DNA of 64,000 nt. Source: Burkholderiales bacterium (GTDB lineage: Bacteria; Pseudomonadota; Gammaproteobacteria; Burkholderiales; Nitrosomonadaceae). The notes below the pieces were generated by a model. That model made no database searches, was not told the origin of the DNA, and saw nothing but the letters and a program-made list of their open reading frames with translations. The stretch covers positions 310,001 to 374,000 of the forward strand of contig JACKLR010000001.1 in NCBI GenBank assembly GCA_024235795.1, read 5' to 3'. Position numbers and translations under genes: made by a program. Numbering within the stretch: position 1 is the stretch's first letter; every line of letters starts with the position of its first letter. Shown here in pieces: positions 1-9,260 of the stretch.

Positions 1-1989
1 CTTAAGGCTTACCGCACTGGCGTAAACGCTGGCCTCGATTCGCTGGCGGTACGACCCTACCCATATCTGCTCACCCGTACACAGCCCTCCGAATGGTTGA
101 AAGAAGATACGTTGCTGGTTATTTTTTCGATGTTTGTCACGCTCAACGAATCCAGCAATCGGCGCGAACTCGGACTGTCTTATTTACGCGCTGAACTGCC
201 GGACAACCTGTTTCAGTTTCTAACCGCGAGCGGCGGTTCGTGGGACATGCCACTGATGGGTGAACCGCTTGAATGGCCGCCAATGCCTACTGCTAACGAT
301 GTCGATATCAGCACCAAAACCATGCCGCTGCTCGCTGGTGTTCTCGAACTGGATGAATCGATGCCGGGTAGTAACAATTTTGCAATTGCCGGCGAGCTGG
401 CCTCAGCCACTGATGGCGCAGCCCTGGTTGCGAATGACATGCATTTGACGCTGCGCGTTCCCAATCTTTGGTTCCGCACACGGCTGCTTATCGCGCATGA
501 AAATAACCAAAATCCGAATCAACACATCGATGTCACTGGCATTTCACTACCCGGCGTGCCCGCCATCGTCATTGGTTCCAACCGGCATATTGCCTGGAGC
601 TTTACCAACAGCTACGGCGATTTTGCTGACTGGGTGCGCGTGACATTCGATCCTGATGACAAATTACGCTATCTGGGTACATCCGGCTGGCAGCCCCTTA
701 AAACGTTCCAGGAAACTATCCATGTGCGCAATGCGCCTGCCAAAACGATAACCGTGCGCGAAACCGAATGGGGACCGATCGTCGCACACGATCATGACGG
801 CGTACCGCTGGCCATTGTCTGGACAGCTTTTCAACCGGGCGGTGTTAATTTAAACCTGACCGACCTCGAGCTGGCACAAACAGTCGATGAAGCAGCCGCC
901 ATTGTGCAACTGACCGGTATCCCTGCGCAAAACTTTATTGTCGGCGATAAACAGGGCAATATCCTCTGGACGATTGCCGGGCGCATCCCGTTGCGCTCGG
1001 ATAATTTTGACCCGAGAATGCCTGCAGACTGGGCTGCTCCCGATACCGGATGGTTGGGCTGGCTGAATCCCGCCGATTATCCGTTGGTCCGCAATCCGGA
1101 TACGGGACGTTTATGGACTGCGAATACGCGCACTGTCGATTCGGAAACATTGAAAATCATCGGCGACGGCGGTTACGATCTTGGTGCGCGCTCAAAACAG
1201 ATACGCGACAATTTATTTGCGATAGATCAATTTACGGCTGATGATTTATTTGCCATTCAGCTGGATCATCGCGCCGTCTTTTTTATACGCTGGCATGCCT
1301 TGCTTCTCGCCACGCTCAAACAGTCTACGCAAACGGCAACATCCGGACAACTGGAACAGGTATTGGAAAACTGGGATGGACATGCCGCAGTGGAATCGGT
1401 GGCTTACCGGATTGTACGCAGCTTCCGTTATGAAGTAATTAAATCCATACTCACGGCCTTGACTGCCGAGATCAAGCTACGCCATCCAGCATTTCAACTG
1501 CCTCAGTTAAACCAGGCCGAACATGCTATCTGGCTGATCCTGGAGGAGCGGCCTGCACATCTATTGCCTGCAAACTACGGCAACTGGGATGCGTTTCTCG
1601 CACACTGCGCCAACAGGACAATCGCCGCATTGCAACAGCAATCAGGCGATATCACCGTGCGTACCTGGGGTGAAGACAACGCGGCACATATCAACCATCC
1701 GATCAGCCAGCATCTGCCTAAATGGCTTGCGAAATATCTGGACATGCCAGCCGACCCACTTCCCGGCGATGTACATATGCCGCGTATCCAATCGCCGAGC
1801 TTCGGTGCATCGCAACGCTCAGTCGTCGCCCCCGGCAAGGAAGAAGAAGGTTATTTCGATATGCCTGGTGGACAGAGCGGTCACCCCTTATCACCGTACT
1901 ATGGGAGTGGGCATGCAAATTGGGTATCGGGCAAGCCGACACCCTTTTTGCCGGGAAAATCAGAATATATACTCAGACTTGTTCCGTGA
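1..1989 (+). CDS. Penicillin acylase family protein (5' truncated by the window edge)
   Basis: This is an N-terminal-nucleophile hydrolase of the penicillin amidase (S45) family. Family members are periplasmic enzymes cleaved autocatalytically into alpha and beta chains, and they hydrolyse amide bonds of acylated substrates such as penicillins or acyl-homoserine lactones. The frame is open from base 1, so the true start lies outside the window; the TTG at 97 is only an internal codon. The beta-chain start is visible as GSNNFAIAG, with the candidate nucleophilic Ser at about 370-372. It is followed by NDMHL and by the later segments GFP/GIPAQNF and WTANTR typical of the family. The C-terminus is complete (YSP-type ending, TGA at 1987-1989). 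The substrate cannot be told from sequence. Confidence 0.88.
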   Translation, partial: LKAYRTGVNAGLDSLAVRPYPYLLTRTQPSEWLKEDTLLVIFSMFVTLNESSNRRELGLSYLRAELPDNLFQFLTASGGSWDMPLMGEPLEWPPMPTANDVDISTKTMPLLAGVLELDESMPGSNNFAIAGELASATDGAALVANDMHLTLRVPNLWFRTRLLIAHENNQNPNQHIDVTGISLPGVPAIVIGSNRHIAWSFTNSYGDFADWVRVTFDPDDKLRYLGTSGWQPLKTFQETIHVRNAPAKTITVRETEWGPIVAHDHDGVPLAIVWTAFQPGGVNLNLTDLELAQTVDEAAAIVQLTGIPAQNFIVGDKQGNILWTIAGRIPLRSDNFDPRMPADWAAPDTGWLGWLNPADYPLVRNPDTGRLWTANTRTVDSETLKIIGDGGYDLGARSKQIRDNLFAIDQFTADDLFAIQLDHRAVFFIRWHALLLATLKQSTQTATSGQLEQVLENWDGHAAVESVAYRIVRSFRYEVIKSILTALTAEIKLRHPAFQLPQLNQAEHAIWLILEERPAHLLPANYGNWDAFLAHCANRTIAALQQQSGDITVRTWGEDNAAHINHPISQHLPKWLAKYLDMPADPLPGDVHMPRIQSPSFGASQRSVVAPGKEEEGYFDMPGGQSGHPLSPYYGSGHANWVSGKPTPFLPGKSEYILRLVP

Positions 1990-2015
1990 GCATATGTTCG
2001 TACGATGTTGTCCTG

Positions 2016-3737
2016 TCAAGGAACAACCCAGTCAGCAGCGACTCTTAGTGCATTTTTCCGCTTCTCATCGGACTTGAGCACATAACCACCCTTCGACATG
2101 ACACGCTGTTCAGGGCCCAGAGAAAAAGCCGGATAAATGCCTGGATGAGGGCTGCTCTCGACTTCGTGCTCGATGCGTTCGACCAGATAATCCCGATAGA
2201 AATGCTCAAACAAATGACGTGTACTGTCACGCAAAACATTCATACCATAATAGCTAAGCAATTGTATTTTTTCATCTTTGATCGACAAACCTCTTGAACG
2301 CATCCAACCGCGCACCCTGAAAGCATCGGCCTGATAGGTCTGCGGCAACGAAAATGGCCATGTGACATACAGATTGTCTGGCAACGGTTCATTAAAATCA
2401 GATCTGCCATGTGCCATCTGTTTTCGTAACATGTGTGCCGGAATAAAAATTGGTCGGTCTTGAATTCCAGAATGTTTCAACACTTCCAGTATCGTACCGT
2501 TTTCCGGATTGCTCCAGACAACAATCCCCTGATTGCTTTCAGCATTCTTGTGAAGATCTCTCAAGATTCTGTCAAGTTCTTGCGTACTGTCAAACGAAAT
2601 GGTTTGAATTTTCACGTCAGGCAAACGGGAAGTTAATTGGTCGACCAGCCGTAACGCAGGCGCTATGCCGTACTGACTGACATCATGCAACTGTACCAGG
2701 TTTTCGGGATGTTCTGGCATCTTCTCCAGAAATACACCAAGAATATCGGCTTCAAGTTCCAATCCACGCGTATAGTAAAAATTGTAACCACCCTGTTCCA
2801 TCCTGCCCTGCGGCAATTCAGTCAATGGAAACAAACAAGGCAACCGAACGTCGTCGCAAAACCCCGCTATCGCTGCCCACGAACCATTAATCAGTCCGTT
2901 TACCATTGCAAAAACCGGTTGCTGCCGATTGAACTGCTCAAGCTGCTCACGCCATGTTTCCCGTTGATCATCCAGTTCCCACACATGCAGCTTCCACAAG
3001 CGAGTAGAATTACGCACATCCATGCCATAAGCACGAGCGGAGGATTCATGTGCGATATCGCTGTACAGCCTTTCGTTATACCAGCTGATATAGGCATGCA
3101 TCGTATCCAACATAGCATCACGTTCCACAGAATCGACATTTGGACCAATAACGGTTGCAATATGCAGATAATGATCGTCAACTCCCGGAGAAGCTACTTT
3201 GGACAGCGTTTTCAGGTATGCTGCGAGATCGGCCACATCTTGATCGCCTAGCTGATAACGCGGCATTAAACGGTCGAGTTCGGTGCCTGAAGGATTATGG
3301 CCTTCTCGAATTGCCGCTGCCAAAGTCGAAGTAGTGTAAGCCGGACGCACTCTGGGCATTCTCACCCGCACCCAATGCTGAATGTTCTGTGCCTCAAGGA
3401 ACGCCGCGCGAAAACGGTCGTTGCGGTCTCTCCGGCTCGGTTCATAAACAAAGTTGGCTGAAATGGGAGGAACATAATACCCCCCTTCGCTTCCGCCAAA
3501 ACCGCTACGACGATGGCACCGTAAACAGGAAGCGTCCTCACCTTGGAAAACGATTCCACCCTGACCCAAAGCCTTTACCGGTTCGCCACTATGGCTGATT
3601 CCCTGTTCATATAAACGCTTTCCCTTGATCAAGTCACCTTCAGGAAATGCCTGCACCGGCAGACTCAGGAAAAACAGCAGGCTAACAATCAGCCAAGCAA
3701 ACAGTTTCATGTTTAGATAAGAAACAGTCTCATACAT
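2016..3737 (-). CDS. Exported cytochrome c fused to an ABC-type periplasmic-binding-protein domain
   Basis: Residues 1-30 form a signal peptide (hydrophobic run LFAWLIVSLLFFLSL, then VQA). A single cytochrome c domain follows, with CLRCH at residues 71-75 as haem attachment site and Met158 (LMPRYQLGDQDV) as likely sixth ligand. From about residue 190 to the end the protein looks like a LivJ/type-1 periplasmic binding protein (HIATVIGPN, then NGLINGSWAAIAGFCDDV). The fusion suggests a ligand-responsive electron-transfer or sensing protein. The start at 3737 is preceded by AGGAG at good spacing; a second in-frame ATG at 3710 has no clear ribosome site. It is the last gene of a five-gene minus-strand cluster behind SCO and multicopper-oxidase genes. 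Ligand and electron partner are unknown. Confidence 0.82.
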   Translation of the reverse strand: MYETVSYLNMKLFAWLIVSLLFFLSLPVQAFPEGDLIKGKRLYEQGISHSGEPVKALGQGGIVFQGEDASCLRCHRRSGFGGSEGGYYVPPISANFVYEPSRRDRNDRFRAAFLEAQNIQHWVRVRMPRVRPAYTTSTLAAAIREGHNPSGTELDRLMPRYQLGDQDVADLAAYLKTLSKVASPGVDDHYLHIATVIGPNVDSVERDAMLDTMHAYISWYNERLYSDIAHESSARAYGMDVRNSTRLWKLHVWELDDQRETWREQLEQFNRQQPVFAMVNGLINGSWAAIAGFCDDVRLPCLFPLTELPQGRMEQGGYNFYYTRGLELEADILGVFLEKMPEHPENLVQLHDVSQYGIAPALRLVDQLTSRLPDVKIQTISFDSTQELDRILRDLHKNAESNQGIVVWSNPENGTILEVLKHSGIQDRPIFIPAHMLRKQMAHGRSDFNEPLPDNLYVTWPFSLPQTYQADAFRVRGWMRSRGLSIKDEKIQLLSYYGMNVLRDSTRHLFEHFYRDYLVERIEHEVESSPHPGIYPAFSLGPEQRVMSKGGYVLKSDEKRKNALRVAADWVVP

Positions 3738-3801
3738 TACAATCTCCTGATTTTTTGAGCTTTATAAACTTGGTACACGTCCAAAATCCGGATACCAGTC
3801 C

Positions 3802-4425
3802 TCAATAAACAGCAGATATCGGGTAAATAAAATCTGCCTGTTCTATTGCAAGACGTATCTCGCGTAGAAGATTTTTACCGCTGACAAGACCTTCCAATCT
3901 GATCCATGAGGAATTTTTTGCGGTGCGTATTAACGTCAATGGCTGGTGATTCATTTTGTTCCCTCCCGGATAAACCGCGTTATAGGCGCGCAGTAATTCA
4001 TGTATGGCCTTTCGGCTACCCGTCAGCAAGGTGATTTCGTCACCGGTATCGAATCGCTCCCGATACTCCCGCAATCGGGCCGGTGTATCATGTTCAGGAT
4101 CCAGTGAGACTAGAAAAATTCGATAACGATTACCCGTTTTTTGCAGCTCTGGTAATACCTGGGCAAGATTGGCAGTTATCACCGGACAGGTTCCAGTACA
4201 ACTGGTAAATGCAAAGCTGATAATGATCATTTCTTCATGCGCTACTGCACCTGCAAAATCGACAGATCTTTCTTGTTCATCGATCAAATGAACACCTGGA
4301 GTGCGATAAGTGTGCACAGAACGGCTATAATCAAGTTGAGCAGTCGGCTGTGGACCTGTATGGACTGCGCTTGTTCCTAAAAACACCAGCAAAAAGCCCG
4401 CAAAAATCAAGTTACTTTTCATCAT
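3802..4425 (-). CDS. SCO1/SenC family copper chaperone
   Basis: Thioredoxin-fold SCO protein of 207 residues. SCO proteins bind copper and deliver it, or act as thiol reductants, for copper-centre assembly in oxidases. The N-terminus is a signal peptide or anchor (FAGFLLVFLGTSA). The CxxxC copper site is present as CTGTC at residues 76-80, and His160 (NKMNHQPL) is the probable third ligand. The family motif SLDPEHDTPARL is at about 107-118. It lies 65 bp upstream of the cytochrome-PBP gene and 122 bp downstream of the unknown 675-residue gene on the same strand. Its likely client is the cluster's multicopper oxidase or a terminal oxidase elsewhere; this is inference. Confidence 0.9.
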   Translation of the reverse strand: MMKSNLIFAGFLLVFLGTSAVHTGPQPTAQLDYSRSVHTYRTPGVHLIDEQERSVDFAGAVAHEEMIIISFAFTSCTGTCPVITANLAQVLPELQKTGNRYRIFLVSLDPEHDTPARLREYRERFDTGDEITLLTGSRKAIHELLRAYNAVYPGGNKMNHQPLTLIRTAKNSSWIRLEGLVSGKNLLREIRLAIEQADFIYPISAVY

Positions 4426-4546
4426 GACAAATCCCGGTAATCTATTGTTGGTCCGATTAAGCTATTTAGCACATCAGGAAGGTCAGCACTGCTGATCATT
4501 CCTGATATTTTCGCCAGTTACAAACCTATAATATAAAAATCATTTA

Positions 4547-6571
4547 TCAGTGAATTGACCATATCGCAACATCATGATGCAGCTGATCAAACTGATAAAT
4601 GCGCAAACGCTGGCTGGGCTCATGATTCCAGTGAATTTCAAAGTGACGTAAACCCAAACCGTTTGCACCTGCAGCTTCCATTGTTTCCCGCGTAGGCACC
4701 GGATGTAAGCCCTCAGCACTTTCATCACTGCTTGAAATCAGAAGATCGCTGTCATCGCCCTCCTTTGTACGCAGTTGCGCTCTTTTACGCTGCATTTTTT
4801 GTGTTATTGCCTGTTGTATAGTATCTGGCGTCATGCTCAAACCGTATTTCAGGTCAGTGCTCGATGGCGAATTGAAGACTACGCCATTAACGGCGTCGGC
4901 AGGCGTCTGATTGCTGACCGAAGTTAGTTTGGGAGCAAATTCTGCCTGGCATTGCTCAATGGTTTTTGGCGCCATACCATTGGGCGGTATGGCGGCAGCA
5001 ACAGGCTGCGGTCCGCCGTTTGGCGCTTCAAGTGTTGGCCACCAGTAAGCACGTCCAAACGTAAACCAGGGTCCGGCACCAAATTCAGGAATTGTATTTT
5101 GAAAAGTATTTTCCCAGCCACGCAATCCGCCAAAATCGACAATCATGTGAGCGCGCTCAAAATAATCACCATTCAGAACTTTTATTCGAGTTCTGTCGCC
5201 ACGTTTATTAAAATTATGCAATACGCGCTGCGATTGATCGACATACCCTCTGGCATCGCCATATAGCGTATTATTGACATACAACAGCGTAATATCAAAA
5301 TTGTCATCCCGTTCAACGCCTGACGGCAATTTGGTTCTGTCCTGCCAGTCAAAAAAAGCAAGCTCTATCTGATTGATGATTTCCGCGTTAAACGCACCCG
5401 CGTCGAATTTAAGCTGCCGCAACAGATTCCACATACGTTTGGCAGGCGCCAGATCGCCGATCATATCGATGGCCGCGAGCTTGTTTGCTTCGTTGGCCAT
5501 CGGACTGGAACCGAACACGCAACGTTCCCAGTCTATGAGATTAACACCCAGCTCCTTGGCCAAACCATTTTCCAGTGCCTGAATTCGAGGTGGATGCTTA
5601 CGCCAGCCCCAGTGATACGTCAGTTTGTATTGACGAGCCGGTGGCATGGCAATTTTAAATGTCGTGCGAGTGCCTTCTTCGACGGGAAAAAAGGTCTGGT
5701 CAATCCCGAACCCCGGCTTTTTCTCAATGTCCGGAATAATAACGCCGTCCTGGCCCATGACTGGTCCGTTAAAGAACATGCCAAATGGCGAGAAGTCTTC
5801 CCGGCCACGATTGAGCGCCGAAATTTTGTAGGTAATTGTCCAAGGCACATCGAGCACCGCCGAAGGTACAATCAAGGAGGCATCTGACATGATTCTCTGG
5901 TCAAAGAAGACCTGATGGACAACCGCGTTTCCTCCCGTTACCCGTGTTGGATCATTTGGATCATTAAATTCTGGTTCAACATGGACAACTTTTTCCGGGC
6001 CATTGTAATGCAACAGCGGCATGCCAGAATACTCGCGATCCAACGGATTGCCTTCCAGTATGTCCAGTCCAAACTGGACGGCTTCCAGCGGTGATGTTCC
6101 ATCACTTACCGCCTCACGCAATGCGCTGATAACTGTGCGCAGATCGTCCGTCGGCGATAGCGGATTGATGCCGGTTTCCACAATCGGATCAGGATGGAGG
6201 TTGTACGGATTTTCAGGCGTCGAGGACAAGGAATTAGGAATTGGCGGTCCTTCTGAACCATCAACCCTTCGCGAACGCACCTCTTCATAAACTGTCTGAC
6301 ATAAATTGGACGGCAGCGGGTCACGCACATCGGATGGCGGATGTAAACTGTCCGCGGTATTCACCACCACAGTCAAATTTTCATCTCTGAATTCAAGCGG
6401 ATTTGGTGTCGGCCACTCCGGCATAATCGGCAGACTTGGGCAGGCACTGTCAGATGGTGGTGTCGGTAAAACGCCATACAGATCATCCGTAGCATAGGTC
6501 GTTATAGCCTGAACGCTTGCCAGGGCTGCGACTAATCCGGCCGAGAATAGTGAAACGTATTTCCTTTTCAT
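4547..6571 (-). CDS. Large exported protein of unknown family
   Basis: I do not recognise this family. The start chosen (ATG at 6571) follows GAGGT at proper spacing and begins MKRKYVSLFSAGLVAALASVQA, a clear signal peptide; an upstream ATG at 6610 would only add 13 polar residues. The mature protein of about 650 residues is rich in Pro, Asn and aromatic residues, has few cysteines, no transmembrane segment and no CxxCH. A His-rich C-terminus (LRHFEIHWNHE, then DQLHHDVAIWSIH) could bind metal, and a segment around the middle (KYKLTYHWGWRKHPPR-like) is strongly basic and aromatic. It sits between a Cys-less SCO-like gene and a canonical SCO gene, 49 bp after the former, so it probably works with the copper oxidase. 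Confidence 0.75.
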   Translation of the reverse strand: MKRKYVSLFSAGLVAALASVQAITTYATDDLYGVLPTPPSDSACPSLPIMPEWPTPNPLEFRDENLTVVVNTADSLHPPSDVRDPLPSNLCQTVYEEVRSRRVDGSEGPPIPNSLSSTPENPYNLHPDPIVETGINPLSPTDDLRTVISALREAVSDGTSPLEAVQFGLDILEGNPLDREYSGMPLLHYNGPEKVVHVEPEFNDPNDPTRVTGGNAVVHQVFFDQRIMSDASLIVPSAVLDVPWTITYKISALNRGREDFSPFGMFFNGPVMGQDGVIIPDIEKKPGFGIDQTFFPVEEGTRTTFKIAMPPARQYKLTYHWGWRKHPPRIQALENGLAKELGVNLIDWERCVFGSSPMANEANKLAAIDMIGDLAPAKRMWNLLRQLKFDAGAFNAEIINQIELAFFDWQDRTKLPSGVERDDNFDITLLYVNNTLYGDARGYVDQSQRVLHNFNKRGDRTRIKVLNGDYFERAHMIVDFGGLRGWENTFQNTIPEFGAGPWFTFGRAYWWPTLEAPNGGPQPVAAAIPPNGMAPKTIEQCQAEFAPKLTSVSNQTPADAVNGVVFNSPSSTDLKYGLSMTPDTIQQAITQKMQRKRAQLRTKEGDDSDLLISSSDESAEGLHPVPTRETMEAAGANGLGLRHFEIHWNHEPSQRLRIYQFDQLHHDVAIWSIH

Positions 6572-6619
6572 GTTTCTTACCTCTTTAATATTGGATTCGT
6601 TCGAATGCATCTTGTCGAT

Positions 6620-7387
6620 TCAAACCATTCCATAACGGTCACGACTGTCATAAACTGGCCCATCCATATTCAGACGGCGCGGACCAGCACGGCGAATTTC
6701 GGAGCCAACCGGTTTACCGGGAAAAACAGACGTAACCCTGGTCACGGCCAGATCCACATCGGAAATATGCGCAGGTATCGCACCCCACAAACCGATTCTA
6801 ACGTTACCGTAGTGAATCAGATCAGCATTCATACGCTGCCGGGGGCGTCCAGATGTACGGTAAAGACGATAACCCAGTGCCACGACATCTTCCGGTGCGG
6901 CACTAAGAAAATACCAGCCTTCAGTCACATCAAAACGCCGGGCAAAATTCGCAAGCCGATCAGGCGTGTCCTTTGCATGATCGTAGCTGATTGAGAAAAC
7001 AAAGACTTCGCGACCAACCTGTTCTCCTAACGCATTGACCAGACGAGCCATGTTCGCAGTCATCGGTAGTTCGTCTTCCGAATCAATTGACATGAAATTA
7101 ATCAGAACCAACCTGTCCTTTAGCAAATCCTGATAGAAATTGAATTGTTCTCCCGTATGCGCTATGACCATAACATCCGGGAAACCGTCATTTTCAACTC
7201 TATTCATAATCTCCTGAGTACGGGCTTGCAGTACACCACTATTCTGTATACCCAGTGCCAAGGCCGGAATTGAAGTCGCCAAGAGCGCAGGAAATACGGA
7301 GAGTAATTTGCGCCTTTGCGAGACCGCTGTCCGGGTTTCATTTTTTTCAGCAACTGCTGCAGCCACTGATTCATTCTCAGACATCAT
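6620..7387 (-). CDS. SCO-like thioredoxin-fold protein lacking the CxxxC copper site
   Basis: The fold signature of SCO/SenC proteins is present: LVLINFMSIDSEDELPMTANM near residues 93-113, then FSISYDHAKDTPDRLANF and a YRLYR segment. In canonical SCO proteins the first region reads FxxCxxxCP, but here both cysteines are replaced by acidic or serine residues. Copper binding by the usual mode is therefore unlikely. A basic, Ser/Arg-rich N-terminus and the hydrophobic stretch LLSVFPALLATSIPALAL suggest export or membrane anchoring. The start at 7387 (tandem ATG) has GGGAGGAA upstream and overlaps the stop of the multicopper oxidase gene (ATGATGTCTGA), implying translational coupling. It may be a structural or regulatory partner for the oxidase. 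Confidence 0.78.
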   Translation of the reverse strand: MMSENESVAAAVAEKNETRTAVSQRRKLLSVFPALLATSIPALALGIQNSGVLQARTQEIMNRVENDGFPDVMVIAHTGEQFNFYQDLLKDRLVLINFMSIDSEDELPMTANMARLVNALGEQVGREVFVFSISYDHAKDTPDRLANFARRFDVTEGWYFLSAAPEDVVALGYRLYRTSGRPRQRMNADLIHYGNVRIGLWGAIPAHISDVDLAVTRVTSVFPGKPVGSEIRRAGPRRLNMDGPVYDSRDRYGMV

Positions 7388-9260
7388 GATCGATTTCCTC
7401 CCCATCACCCATACCCTGTGGAACCATTTGCCATTGGATCATCATTTCATGGTCTTCATGAACAACATTATGGCAATGCATGACATGGATGCCCTCGAAA
7501 TCCCTCCAGCGGCCAAAGAAAGTCACTTCGGTATTAGGGCCCAGTTCGATGATATCCTTTCTTGAATTGAGAAACTCTCCAGGTTTTACGGGTCTACCAT
7601 TTACCTCAAGAATTCTAAATTCTTCAAAGTGGGTATGTACCGGATGCGCCCAGGAAGTACCGCCATTACGGATAGTCCAGATTTCCGCAGAACCTTTCTC
7701 GATTTTTGCGTCAATCCGGTTGGGATTAAACAAGCGACCATTGACTGTCCATAGACCATTGTCGTAATCAAATACCCAGGTGCGTTTTACACGTGCTTCA
7801 GATAAATTTATCGGTGGCAATGGGCGCATAAAATCAGGAATTCGGCTTGGATCGCTTGCATGATGACGTGCATGCCTAACATCAAATCGCATGATCAGAT
7901 CACCCTCATCCAATTCACGACCACTCGGGCCTGCGCCATCTTCACGCATCTCCAGTCGATTGACCAGATACACTTTATCGCCTGGCCTGAATGCTGAAAA
8001 ATCAACAACAACATCCACCCGATTAGCAACCCATAAATCGAAAGACTGTTTTTCCAGTGGATACTCCAACATGTTGCCGTCGTTGCTCAACACATAAAAT
8101 TTGCATCCCGGGTGGTTGTCGCCATTGCGTCCATGCGCTCTGAGAGATAACCGGTAAAGTCTTGACGGCCCGCCATTAAGGATGCGGAAACGATATTTAC
8201 GTGGTTCGACCTTGAGATGCGGCTGTATGGTCCGATTAACCGTAATTCTGTCACCAAGCATGCCAAACACTGTAAAATTGGGCGACCCCTTATAGATACG
8301 ATGCAAAGGCGATTCTGATTGGTAACCGGGATTTTCAATTGGATCGCTGCCTAGCGGGAAAGAACCAATTGTAGGTTCCGGTGTTCGATTCGTGAAAAAA
8401 TCAAAGACCACTTGTCCTTCCTCATCAAACTGAACATCATGCAAAATCAGAGGAATATCATAATCTCCACTCGGCAACCGGAATGCATGCGGATTCTTAT
8501 CTTTCTCATTGTTTGAGTCCAAATCATCAAACAACAGATAAAACCCGCTTAACCCTGCATAAACATTTGGCGCCGTGAAATCAAGACGGTGATCGTGATA
8601 CCACAGCGTACTCATAATTTCATGTTCATAATCAAAACCGGCAGGGAAGTTGCCATAGTGATAATCCCAGAATTCACCAGGATTAAAAAAATTAGTCGGA
8701 ATGCCGTCGCTTTCGGAAGCCGTATGCGCATTGTGCAAATGGATGCTCACAGACGGCAACGCAAACGGTACATGACCCGCCCCAACCGGCGGCAATTTAT
8801 TGAAACGGCGCAACAAAATCGGCTCGCCGTATTTCGCATGATAAGTCGGTCCAGGTGTAGTTGCCCGCCCCCATTTACCATTGGTAAATCCCCAAGACCA
8901 TGAACCCCTGTTATAGGGCGGATCCGAATGGTATCGCCACTTAATTTCTTTTATCTTTTCAATATAAAATTTTTGTGGTTGTAACTCATCGTACCTTTGA
9001 TGCGCTAGCGGATCAGGCGGCAACGGATGATTTAAAGCCAATTCTGGCACTGGCTTCGCCACAGGCATTCTGAATAATGGATCCTTAAAAGGCGTCACCG
9101 GCGGACTTGGCCTACCAACATGACTTGGCGTAAATCCATCCGGGAATACCAGACCGCTTTGTGGAAAATTCACTCTGCTATGACCGGAAGTGGCTGCCGC
9201 ACTCAATGTGCCCGCCAATCCCATTTTAAAAAAGTCGCGTCTTTTCACTTTTTCCTCCAT
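7377..9260 (-). CDS. Tat-exported multicopper oxidase (CotA/bilirubin oxidase/phenoxazinone synthase-like)
   Basis: Three-cupredoxin-type multicopper oxidase of about 627 residues. It should oxidise a phenolic, metal or other reduced substrate in the periplasm with reduction of O2 to water. A twin-arginine signal (KRRDFFKMGLAG) opens the protein. Copper motifs are HLHNAH (residues 174-179), WYHDH (220-224), HPVHTH in the C-terminal third, and HCHNVVHEDHEMM at 595-607, which fits HCHx3Hx4M with Cys596, His601 and Met606 as type-1 ligands. The start is uncertain: ATG at 9260 has a weak GGA element, while GTG at 9248 directly follows GGAGGAAAAA and leaves a compact Tat signal. It is the first gene of the cluster. 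The substrate is unknown. Confidence 0.9.
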   Translation of the reverse strand: MEEKVKRRDFFKMGLAGTLSAAATSGHSRVNFPQSGLVFPDGFTPSHVGRPSPPVTPFKDPLFRMPVAKPVPELALNHPLPPDPLAHQRYDELQPQKFYIEKIKEIKWRYHSDPPYNRGSWSWGFTNGKWGRATTPGPTYHAKYGEPILLRRFNKLPPVGAGHVPFALPSVSIHLHNAHTASESDGIPTNFFNPGEFWDYHYGNFPAGFDYEHEIMSTLWYHDHRLDFTAPNVYAGLSGFYLLFDDLDSNNEKDKNPHAFRLPSGDYDIPLILHDVQFDEEGQVVFDFFTNRTPEPTIGSFPLGSDPIENPGYQSESPLHRIYKGSPNFTVFGMLGDRITVNRTIQPHLKVEPRKYRFRILNGGPSRLYRLSLRAHGRNGDNHPGCKFYVLSNDGNMLEYPLEKQSFDLWVANRVDVVVDFSAFRPGDKVYLVNRLEMREDGAGPSGRELDEGDLIMRFDVRHARHHASDPSRIPDFMRPLPPINLSEARVKRTWVFDYDNGLWTVNGRLFNPNRIDAKIEKGSAEIWTIRNGGTSWAHPVHTHFEEFRILEVNGRPVKPGEFLNSRKDIIELGPNTEVTFFGRWRDFEGIHVMHCHNVVHEDHEMMIQWQMVPQGMGDGEEIDHDV

